Position numbers and translations under genes: made by a program
The notes under the pieces: model-generated
Seen by the model: only the letters and a program-made list of their open reading frames with translations
What the model was told of the DNA's origin: nothing
Databases searched by the model: none
Origin: Planctomycetaceae bacterium
GTDB taxonomy: Bacteria; Planctomycetota; Planctomycetia; Pirellulales; UBA1268
NCBI GenBank assembly: GCA_947440895.1
Contig: CANETO010000182.1
Coordinates: 1 to 5,142 of the forward strand
Length of the DNA stretch: 5,142 nt
Reading direction: 5' to 3'
Shown here: positions 1-5,142 of the stretch, piece by piece
Numbering within the stretch: position 1 is the first letter of the stretch
Layout: each line of letters opens with the position of its first letter

Positions 1-192
1 CAGCCCCTGCAGCCCAAAACTGGCCCCCAACACACCCCAGATGACGAGCACGAGCGTGGCGGTCAGCAGAAAATGAAAGGGATAGTCGACGCCCCAGAGA
101 AGAAACTCCCGGATGGGCTCCCGGCTGCGAACCTGCAGCCTCCAGAGCAACACGCCGAGGCCCAGGCAGAGCAAGACTCGAAAGACGTCCAC
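1..192 (-). CDS. N-terminal part of a membrane protein, unknown function (runs off left edge)
   Basis: The minus strand is open from a GTG at 192-190 to base 1, giving 64 codons with no stop. The product begins MDVFRVLLCLGLGVLLWRLQ. It has a first hydrophobic segment at about residues 4-18, then a charged stretch (QVRSREPIREF, 20-30), then a second long hydrophobic segment at about 38-60 (FHFLLTATLVLVIWGVLGA). This pattern fits an integral membrane protein with at least two transmembrane helices; the first could instead be an uncleaved signal anchor. A GGAG lies 7 bases before the GTG, and an in-frame TAG shortly upstream rules out a much longer N-terminus. I do not recognise the family. The other minus-strand frame here, starting near 329, is Cys/Ser/Gly-rich and reads as a shadow. 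The gene is divergent from the 619-residue gene, so the two probably share a regulatory region. Confidence 0.6.
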   Translation of the reverse strand, partial: MDVFRVLLCLGLGVLLWRLQVRSREPIREFLLWGVDYPFHFLLTATLVLVIWGVLGASFGLQGL

Positions 193-293
193 GGCACGTC
201 TCCGTGAAACAATCTAGCGGCGCCCCGGGAACGCCCTCGGGAGACCCCAGAAACGGAAAGCTGGACTTTCGCTGTACCCCCACTATGGTAGCA

Positions 294-324
294 GCCAGCA
301 AGCGGGAGCGAGGACGCCAGCAAG
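294..324 (+). repeat. Direct repeat GCCAGCAAG x2, 22 bases apart
   Basis: The 9-base word GCCAGCAAG occurs at 294-302 and again at 316-324, a 22-base period or about two helical turns. Both copies lie between the candidate -10 element (284-289) and the GTG start at 341. They would therefore sit in the 5' leader or just after the transcription start. This placement and spacing would suit a regulator binding site, but chance cannot be excluded. Confidence 0.35.
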
Positions 325-329
325 TCCAC

Positions 330-335
330 AAGGTG
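330..335 (+). promoter_or_regulatory. Ribosome binding site deciding the GTG start at 341
   Basis: AAGGTG at 330-335 lies 5 bases before the GTG at 341. It matches part of the usual Shine-Dalgarno core. No ATG, GTG or TTG occurs in the same frame between about 281 and 341, so this site fixes the start. Confidence 0.6.
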
Positions 336-340
336 ATTTC

Positions 341-2200
341 GTGACGACGCCCCTTCGACACGTCTGTTTCATTGCCGCGTTGCTCCTGCCGCTCTTGGCC
401 GCGATTCGCACTGTGGCACTGCATGCAGCGGAACCGTCTGCTGGCCTACAGGGCACGCGGTCACTGCCGCCGCTCGCCGCGTCGTCAGTGGCGGAGATCA
501 CGGCCGCCCGCGATGATGCGGCGGCACGACTGACCGCCGTGCGGCGTCAGTTGGATCAACAGGCGATCGGCGTGATCCTCGACGCCGAGCTCGAACTCGA
601 CCTACTGGCCGCCGAGTTGCAGCGGGATCATCTCGACGACGCGTCGCTTCGTCGCATCGAGCGGTCGCTGCGACGCATCCTCCCAGGAGCGGTGCAGCAC
701 GCCGTGAACGCGCTCCGCGCGAGCGTCGCCCGACTGGCGAGGTTGAACCGTCTCACGGTCACAAACCTTGAGACCGGCGACCGAGCCCTGGCGACGATCG
801 AGGCACACCTGCGTGACGAGGGGCTGCGGTCGTCGCGGGATGGGGAGTCTGAACTACGGGAGGCCTATGCCGTCGTGTCAGATCTGCTGCCTTCGGTCGC
901 CGCTGTGGAGTCGCTCAAGCGTCGCCTCTCGACCGCAAATTACACGACGTTTCTCAGCCGTGACTTTGTCAGCGCGATCGCGAGGCAGCAGTTCGACGAG
1001 CCCGTGCACTTTCGGTCACAGCGGCAAGGAGCCTTGATCGCCGCTGACGGCTCCATCCGCATCACGCTGTCGGCCACTGTCCCCGAATGCGACGGGGAGA
1101 ACCGGCTGCTCCTCCATGCGGTCGGGGCGGGCCATATCGATGCGACGGCCGATCGCCGCAGGGTTCACGTGCGGGCCGAATCCTCCCCCAGCGTCGACGG
1201 ATCGCAACTCCTGCGGATCCTGCCGACCCGCGTGACTCCCGCTGATCCGACGGTGACGGCCGATGTTCACACGCGGCTGTCGGGGATCAGCCTTGACGGA
1301 CTGCTCGGAAAATGCGGACTGGCGAAACGCCTCGCCAGCCGGGCGATTCAGGACCGACTGACCGAGAGCGACCGGACCGTGGCCCAGACGATCGAAACAT
1401 CGGTCAGGGATCGGGTCCGCGAGGAGGGGATCTCGCTGGCCTACCGTATCAACGGCCTGCTGCACTATGCCGTCTGGGATCGCCTCGCTGCCCTCGATGA
1501 GAGCCCTCGTGTGCGGCTGCGGAACGACGCAGCGGGCATGTGGAGCGAGACCTTCTACGCGGGAAACAGCCAGTTGGCAGCGGTCTCCGCCCGACCGCCG
1601 GCTCCTCCGGTATCGCGGTCTGATCTGGCTCTCCTGACCTGGGTTCATGAGTCGGCCGTGACGAACAGTCTTGGACTCTTGCGCGGTGCCCGGGTGGACG
1701 AAGCAACCGTGCGTGGGCTCTGGGAAGTTCAGTTCCAACTCACAAGCGCGGATTGGGAGTCGCTGCCCCCCGGCCGCACGCCAGCCGCGATCACGCTGGA
1801 GGATGCCTCGCCTGTGGCCCTGCGGTTTCTGGCCGGTGGGGTCGAGATGGACCTCCGGGCGACCGGCTCTGAACTCGATGGGGAAGACGCCGGCGGCGGG
1901 CCTTGCAGCGTGCGGATTCGCTACCACATCGACACGGATGCAGTCGGGCCGCGACTGATCCGTGAGCCGTTTGCATTTTCCGAGACAGTGCCCGTCGACA
2001 AACGGGCTGTCTGGGAGAAGGTGCTCGGGCTCTTCTTCGCTCGAGAGATTCACCCCATGCCACGCTTTGCCAATGCGAATGTGCACGCGTTTCTCGCGCT
2101 CGACTCGCTGACCATGTCCGATGGCTGGCTGGTCGTGGGCCTGCGGCGGGCAACGCCGACCGCCCCGCAGCCACAGACAGTGAGCGAGGTGTCCCGATGA
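341..2200 (+). CDS. Large exported protein of unknown function, first gene of a two-gene unit
   Basis: This 619-residue protein starts at GTG 341 behind AAGGTG. Its N-terminus is a good Sec signal peptide: a short n-region with Arg6, a hydrophobic core at about residues 8-22 (VCFIAALLLPLLAAI), and likely cleavage after Ala29 or Ala30 (ALHAA|EPS). Residues 50-135 are charged and helical, rich in Ala, Leu, Arg and Glu with heptad-like spacing (for example LDAELELDLLAAELQRD), so a coiled coil or helical bundle is likely. Residues 205-320 look mixed, with beta-prone stretches. Residues 320-385 are again helical. A Pro-rich linker (RPPAPPV, 418-424) leads to a second mixed part (430-600) that includes WVHESAVTNSL near 434-444. 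I see no catalytic motif and no C-terminal anchor. The protein is probably periplasmic or envelope-associated. The downstream patatin-like gene overlaps its stop by four bases, so the two are probably co-translated and may act together. I do not recognise the family. A two-lobed lipid-binding fold is possible but only a guess. Confidence 0.8.
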   Translation: MTTPLRHVCFIAALLLPLLAAIRTVALHAAEPSAGLQGTRSLPPLAASSVAEITAARDDAAARLTAVRRQLDQQAIGVILDAELELDLLAAELQRDHLDDASLRRIERSLRRILPGAVQHAVNALRASVARLARLNRLTVTNLETGDRALATIEAHLRDEGLRSSRDGESELREAYAVVSDLLPSVAAVESLKRRLSTANYTTFLSRDFVSAIARQQFDEPVHFRSQRQGALIAADGSIRITLSATVPECDGENRLLLHAVGAGHIDATADRRRVHVRAESSPSVDGSQLLRILPTRVTPADPTVTADVHTRLSGISLDGLLGKCGLAKRLASRAIQDRLTESDRTVAQTIETSVRDRVREEGISLAYRINGLLHYAVWDRLAALDESPRVRLRNDAAGMWSETFYAGNSQLAAVSARPPAPPVSRSDLALLTWVHESAVTNSLGLLRGARVDEATVRGLWEVQFQLTSADWESLPPGRTPAAITLEDASPVALRFLAGGVEMDLRATGSELDGEDAGGGPCSVRIRYHIDTDAVGPRLIREPFAFSETVPVDKRAVWEKVLGLFFAREIHPMPRFANANVHAFLALDSLTMSDGWLVVGLRRATPTAPQPQTVSEVSR

Positions 2201-3687
2201 GGAGGTGTGTCCACGCGATGGCGTGCTGGCGAGCGATCCTGTGGGTGGCGTGCGTTGTCGGGGTGCTTGGCCGGCAGACGTATGCACAGGGCACCGCCGA
2301 CCGCGTCCCCGAGTCCGTGGATGCCAGATTCGCAGCGATGGAGCTGCTGCTCTGCTTCCAGGGCAAGGGCTCAAGCCTCCCCTACGATGCCGGTGTGCTG
2401 CACGAAGCGTATGCCCGGATCCCATCACTCCGGAAAGGCCGGACGATCGTCGCCGGAAATAGCAGTGGCTCAATTCCAGCCGCATACTTTTGCTGCCACG
2501 GATTCACCGATGCCAACGTGCAGTATGCGGAGGAGCGGCTGAAGAACGGCAACCGCGACGAGGTGCGGGCCATGGAGAACGTCAACACCAAGATCTCGAA
2601 GCTCTCCCGCGGCCTGGGTACCGAGATCAAGCACACGGCGCTGCGCGAATTCATCGCCTTTGCGCTAGGAGTGCGTTCCTGGCAGGATGCGCGGACGATC
2701 GACGAGATCGTGCGACGCAGCAGCGCCACGCCGCAGTTTCCCTGCCTGATCGTGGCCTGCAACAAGGAGGTGCTCGAGGATCGCCATCCCGAGGATTCAC
2801 TCGCGCCTGGAAGGCTCAAGGAGATCGACCTTACGAACATGGAGGTGTCATGGAAGCCGGAGGTGCATGCCTATTACCAGCGGCATCCAGACAGGTTCCG
2901 CCGCGACCACCCCGAGCTCGTGCTCGGCCCCGACCGGAAGATAGGCCGCGCCGTGACGTTTTTCGTGGACCGGTCGATGCACGACCTGCTCAGTCGGATT
3001 CCGCCCGAGGAACGGCTGGGCGACCTGCGTCTGATGACCACCGCCGCGGACGTGGCCCTCGCGATCCTCGCGTCCGCGTCGGAACCGACCTACTTTGAGC
3101 CGGTCGGCGATCCGCAGCCTGAAAAGATCCTTCCCGCTGACCGGACGAACCTGCTCGAGGCGGTCCGTCGCCGGACGTATTACGGCGGATACATCATTTC
3201 CATGCCTGCACAGGATGTCCGACGGATGCTGCCTGGCGTGCGGGTGCTGGGGACGGGCTGGCGGCATAATCCGCTCTTCGCGCGGACTCTTTTGAAAAAC
3301 TGGCTGCTGGCTGACTGCGAGCAGGTGGCCTTTCTGAGCGAGTGGTGGGCAGACATGGAGGTGAATCCCGACGCTGAGTTCGCAAGCCACATGAACAACC
3401 GTGACACGACCGGCGAGCAGGAGTATCAGTACGGCCTGCGGCGAGCGCGGGAGGTGTTTGATCGGGACGAATGCCTGCCTGCGTTCGTCCTCGAGCCTCG
3501 GTTCGACTACGCCGCGGAGGCTTCGATCGCTCCAACGCATGCCGCGACTGACATGCTGACCGCTCCCGATGGTCCGCACGGCAGAGCTGCCCTCAAGACG
3601 ATGAGGGGGCTCGCGCCGCTGATGAAGCCTGCGTCGAATCGCGGGGAGAATCTTCCCGGCACAACGCATCGTTCCGGACGGGAGTGA
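2197..3687 (+). CDS. Exported patatin-like phospholipase-family protein lacking the catalytic Asp
   Basis: Patatins are serine acyl hydrolases of lipids that use a Ser-Asp dyad. This 496-residue protein shows the fold's landmarks in order. A signal peptide has its core at about 11-24 and a likely cut after Ala30 (QTYA|QG). The oxyanion-hole strand LLCFQGKGSSLPYDAGVL (51-68) parallels the family's QGGGA...AGVL. The nucleophile elbow is IVAGNSSGS (84-92), a GxSxG with Ser89. A strand FPCLIVACNK (181-190) follows. ASASEPTYFEPV (292-303) parallels the family's AS-x-x-P-x-x-F-x-P-V block. The position where the family has DGG reads TYYGGYIISMP (327-337), so Tyr329 replaces the catalytic Asp. Two insertions, about 191-281 and 304-326, make it longer than a minimal patatin domain. 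Residues 445-496 look disordered. The gene overlaps its upstream partner by ATGA, so coupled expression is likely. Fold assignment is fairly firm. Activity is doubtful: it may be a pseudo-enzyme or may recruit another acid. Confidence 0.8.
   Translation: MRRCVHAMACWRAILWVACVVGVLGRQTYAQGTADRVPESVDARFAAMELLLCFQGKGSSLPYDAGVLHEAYARIPSLRKGRTIVAGNSSGSIPAAYFCCHGFTDANVQYAEERLKNGNRDEVRAMENVNTKISKLSRGLGTEIKHTALREFIAFALGVRSWQDARTIDEIVRRSSATPQFPCLIVACNKEVLEDRHPEDSLAPGRLKEIDLTNMEVSWKPEVHAYYQRHPDRFRRDHPELVLGPDRKIGRAVTFFVDRSMHDLLSRIPPEERLGDLRLMTTAADVALAILASASEPTYFEPVGDPQPEKILPADRTNLLEAVRRRTYYGGYIISMPAQDVRRMLPGVRVLGTGWRHNPLFARTLLKNWLLADCEQVAFLSEWWADMEVNPDAEFASHMNNRDTTGEQEYQYGLRRAREVFDRDECLPAFVLEPRFDYAAEASIAPTHAATDMLTAPDGPHGRAALKTMRGLAPLMKPASNRGENLPGTTHRSGRE
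2199..2207 (+). promoter_or_regulatory. Strong Shine-Dalgarno inside the gene junction; leaves the patatin start open
   Basis: AGGAGGTG at 2200-2207 is a near-perfect complement to the 16S rRNA tail. It lies just after the ATGA overlap, 10 bases before an in-frame ATG at 2218. The upstream ATG at 2197 has its own weaker site, GAGG at 2186-2189, with 7 bases of spacing. Both starts give a workable signal peptide. Translation may begin at 2218 (489 residues) rather than 2197 (496 residues), or at both. Confidence 0.45.
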
Positions 3688-3708
3688 GTGCCGCCTCAGG
3701 TGTCTGCC

Positions 3709-3727
3709 TCCAGAGTCGCTCTCTGGA
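3709..3727. terminator. Hairpin between convergent genes, terminator candidate
   Basis: TCCAGAG (3709-3715) and CTCTGGA (3721-3727) form a perfect 7-base-pair stem around a 5-base loop TCGCT. It sits in the 51-base gap between the stops of two convergent genes (3687 plus, 3739 minus), the expected place for a two-way terminator. Neither side is followed by a T-tract, so it is not a classical intrinsic terminator. It could instead stabilise 3' ends or assist Rho-dependent termination. Confidence 0.45.
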
Positions 3728-3738
3728 TGGGATCCCTG

Positions 3739-4476
3739 TCACGGCGAGCTCGTCTCCGTGGCGTCGAGGATCATGTCGACGTCGGTGCCTCTGGGCGGCA
3801 CGCGGCCTTCGAAAGCGTCGAACAGGAGCGCCTCGTTGGACTGCGTACTCTCGATCGTCAGATCGAGCATGGCGGTGGGAAAGTTCGACAGACAGACCAG
3901 ATCGCCGCCGTCGGCCTGGTAATACTCCTTGCCGCTTGCGGGGTCGGTCCAGAACACGCTTCCGGCGAACACCCAGTCTTCCGTCATCGACTGGCCGGTG
4001 CGGGTGTCGCGGATCCATTGCTGCGCGGGCAGTTCGTGGACGTGGCCTGCCTCGTCCTGCCACCGCATCGTGACGCGAACCACCGGGCCGGTGGCCGCCA
4101 CGTATTCGGGATCGAACGAGACCGGCTTGCCAGGGACGAGACCGATGGCGAGCAGGCCGACATGCACCAATTGGGCTGTCGCACGAGTCGCCACGATCGA
4201 CTCGTGCTCCTTCGTCCCCTGCGGGCAGGCGAAATACTCGATGGGTCCCTTGGAGACGGCGATCGTTCCCCCCACCACCACCCGTTTTCCCTTGGGGTCG
4301 ATCCAGACGTCCTCCTTGGGAGAGAGCCGTTTGAGTTCCGGATGGCGATCGGGCGTGGGCGGCTCTGCGGCCTTCGGAGTCACCGTTGGCACAAGACCGG
4401 TCAGGATGGCCAGGATCGCGATTGCAGCCCACGGGAGTGACTGCGATGTCGGAAACACTGTCGAACGCATGGGCAC
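3739..4476 (-). CDS. YdjY-domain exported protein
   Basis: This 245-residue protein has a signal peptide (core at about residues 13-30, PWAAIAILAILTGLVP, with a likely cut near PKAA|EPP at 37-38). One YdjY-like domain follows, from about residue 52 to the C-terminus. Family-like landmarks are GPIEYFACPQGTKEHESIV (77-95), AQLVHVGLLAIGLVPGKPV (101-119), QADGGDLVCLSNFPTAMLD (187-205), and RVPPRGTDVDMIL near 225-237. As I know the family, such proteins are common in planctomycetes and often exported, but their function is not established. His91, Glu92 and His105 look like the conserved polar residues. The domain may bind a ligand or metal; that is inference. The start is uncertain: GTG at 4476 and ATG at 4470 are two codons apart. 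Neither has a strong Shine-Dalgarno; a weak GCGAG five bases before the ATG slightly favours 4470. It is convergent with the patatin-like gene and divergent from the gene at 4596, so it is probably monocistronic. Confidence 0.8.
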   Translation of the reverse strand: MPMRSTVFPTSQSLPWAAIAILAILTGLVPTVTPKAAEPPTPDRHPELKRLSPKEDVWIDPKGKRVVVGGTIAVSKGPIEYFACPQGTKEHESIVATRATAQLVHVGLLAIGLVPGKPVSFDPEYVAATGPVVRVTMRWQDEAGHVHELPAQQWIRDTRTGQSMTEDWVFAGSVFWTDPASGKEYYQADGGDLVCLSNFPTAMLDLTIESTQSNEALLFDAFEGRVPPRGTDVDMILDATETSSP

Positions 4477-4595
4477 TCGCGGTGGGGGTGACCGGGCTCG
4501 TGGATGACTGGGCTGCTGTCGGGTACCATACCGAACCTTCGCGGCCGGTGCGAATCCGAGCCCGACGCTGAAGATTCCCCGACACGAGCGAACCC
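4477..4595. promoter_or_regulatory. Divergent intergenic region with candidate YdjY-gene promoter
   Basis: On the minus strand, TTCGCA (4554-4549) and TATGGT (4530-4525) are 18 bases apart, each matching 4 of 6 consensus bases. This would start transcription about 40 bases before the YdjY gene. The heptamer TATGGTA (4530-4524) is the same as the one before the gene at 341. The region also holds an 8-base inverted repeat, CGGGCTCG (4493-4500) and CGAGCCCG (4557-4564). I see no convincing plus-strand promoter for the gene at 4596; TACCAT (4524-4529) is a poor -10 candidate on that strand. Confidence 0.3.
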
Positions 4596-5142
4596 ATGGT
4601 CACGACGAACACGAGCCAGATGCGAAACGGGAAACCCAAACACAGTGGGAAGCGGGGAAAGACCGCCTCTGAGGACCGTCGTGAGAGTGCCCCTGCGACG
4701 GTCGGTGCGGACGCCGTCGGAAACGATGGTTCGGCCGGTCACGTGAGTGCGGCTGTGCCGGGAGTCGACCGAACACCAGCCAAAGTGAACGCCGGTGTGG
4801 CTGGCCGACGGACCCGCTGGCTTGCTGACATGAGCGAGTCACTTGATGTCCGCCGCCGCCTGCGGCGGCTGGCGAGGCATGTTGAGCGTGGTTCGCAGGA
4901 CGTGCAACACATGACCTTGATCGAGGGGGCGATCAGCGACTGCCTCGATGACGCAGCCGCGACGACCGTCGATCGCGAACGGTGGCTCCTTTGCGAGGCG
5001 GCGACCTGGAGCCTGGCCTGGATTGCACGGACACGGCGGGCTGGTGGATCGGCGGGCGGCCTGCTCGAACGCCTCGTCAAAGTGGCGCGGTCCGCACAGC
5101 CCTCGCTCGCAGCCGGTGACACGCTCTCCGCCCGGTTCGTGC
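4596..5142 (+). CDS. N-terminal part of an unrecognised protein (runs off right edge)
   Basis: The plus-strand frame is open from ATG 4596 to the window end (182 complete codons), with an in-frame TGA at 4569-4571 just upstream. No strong Shine-Dalgarno precedes the ATG. Later starts at 4620 (Met9), 4743 (GTG, residue 50) or 4830 (Met79) are possible. Residues 1-70 are hydrophilic and low in complexity, rich in Gly, Ala, Thr, Lys and Arg, and look disordered with no signal peptide. From about residue 71 the protein becomes a convincing helical domain: an Arg-rich helix (DVRRRLRRLARHVERG, 84-99), then RERWLLCEAATWSLAWIARTR (127-147) in shorter helical stretches, then GGLLERLVKVARSA (154-167). 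It is probably cytoplasmic. The end, GDTLSARFV, faintly recalls the start of planctomycete heparinase II/III-like proteins, but that is a weak memory-based impression. Competing frames on the minus strand here are Arg/Ser-rich shadows. Confidence 0.6.
   Translation, partial: MVTTNTSQMRNGKPKHSGKRGKTASEDRRESAPATVGADAVGNDGSAGHVSAAVPGVDRTPAKVNAGVAGRRTRWLADMSESLDVRRRLRRLARHVERGSQDVQHMTLIEGAISDCLDDAAATTVDRERWLLCEAATWSLAWIARTRRAGGSAGGLLERLVKVARSAQPSLAAGDTLSARFV

Larger units (their letters stand above)
193..340. promoter_or_regulatory. Divergent intergenic region with candidate promoter for the 341-3687 gene pair
   Basis: This 148-base gap separates two divergently oriented genes and should hold promoters for both. 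On the plus strand, TGGACT (262-267) and TATGGT (284-289) are 16 bases apart. Each matches 4 of 6 bases of the housekeeping -35 and -10 consensus. That would put transcription start near 296 and leave a leader of about 45 bases. The same heptamer TATGGTA recurs at a similar distance before the YdjY gene, which raises its credibility slightly. I see no convincing promoter for the minus-strand gene. Assignment is by eye and weak. Confidence 0.3.

Noticed and set aside
63..329. An 88-codon minus-strand frame covering the left intergenic region
   Set aside because: The product is Cys/Ser/Gly-rich and unlike a folded protein. A neighbouring frame (1-192) encodes a clear membrane protein behind a Shine-Dalgarno.
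2239..2255. Possible lipobox at WVAC (Cys19) in the patatin-like protein
   Set aside because: The -3 position is Trp rather than Leu, Val or Ile. The hydrophobic core continues past the Cys, and a normal signal peptidase I site follows at QTYA|QG.
1016..2485. A 489-codon open frame on the minus strand
   Set aside because: It lies antisense to the 619-residue gene and the start of the patatin-like gene. Its product is Arg/Gly/Pro/His-rich with no domain landmarks, which is typical of an antisense shadow in GC-rich DNA.
3688..4440. A 250-codon open frame on the plus strand right after the patatin-like gene
   Set aside because: It is the antisense of the YdjY gene and shows no signal peptide or recognisable domain. 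The strong protein features belong to the minus strand.
3593..4639. A 348-codon open frame on the minus strand
   Set aside because: It overlaps the YdjY gene in another frame and the 3' end of the patatin-like gene. Its composition is Arg/Gly-rich, whereas the YdjY frame has a signal peptide and family motifs.
4852..4869. Perfect 8-base-pair inverted repeat GCCGCCGC-CT-GCGGCGGC
   Set aside because: It lies inside the coding region at an Arg-rich helix (RRRLRRL). CGC/CGG Arg codons produce such palindromes readily, and it is not at a gene end.
4739..5122. A 127-codon minus-strand frame at the right end
   Set aside because: It is Arg/Ser/Ala-rich and antisense to the plus-strand frame from 4596, whose product has convincing helical segments and stays open to the edge.

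Overview
The window is GC-rich bacterial DNA that looks like a planctomycete chromosome, possibly from the Pirellulales. That placement is an inference. It rests on a YdjY-type exported protein of the kind common in planctomycetes, on a set of large exported proteins of unknown function, and on frequent GTG starts. I see no RNA gene, mobile element, CRISPR array or phage signal, so this reads as ordinary chromosome.

Layout from left to right. Bases 1-192 (minus strand) hold the N-terminal 64 codons of a membrane protein that runs off the left edge. A 148-base divergent intergenic region follows, with a candidate promoter and a 9-base direct repeat. Two plus-strand genes follow as a tight pair. 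The first (341-2200) encodes a 619-residue exported protein of unknown function. The second (2197-3687) encodes an exported patatin-like protein, and its start overlaps the stop of the first in an ATGA. A 51-base convergent gap holds a 7-base-pair hairpin. The minus-strand YdjY-domain gene comes next (3739-4476). A 119-base divergent region then separates it from a plus-strand gene that starts at 4596 and runs off the right edge.

The first gene of the pair, the patatin-like protein and the YdjY protein all carry credible signal peptides. The window is therefore mostly about envelope or periplasmic proteins. The two-gene pair is the most interesting part: a large exported helical/beta protein is apparently translationally coupled to a patatin relative. 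That relative keeps the glycine-rich oxyanion loop and the GxSxG elbow (GNSSG, Ser89). However, it has Tyr in place of the catalytic Asp of the DGG motif (YGG, Tyr329). It may be a pseudo-enzyme or use a rearranged active site. What the pair does together cannot be read from the sequence.
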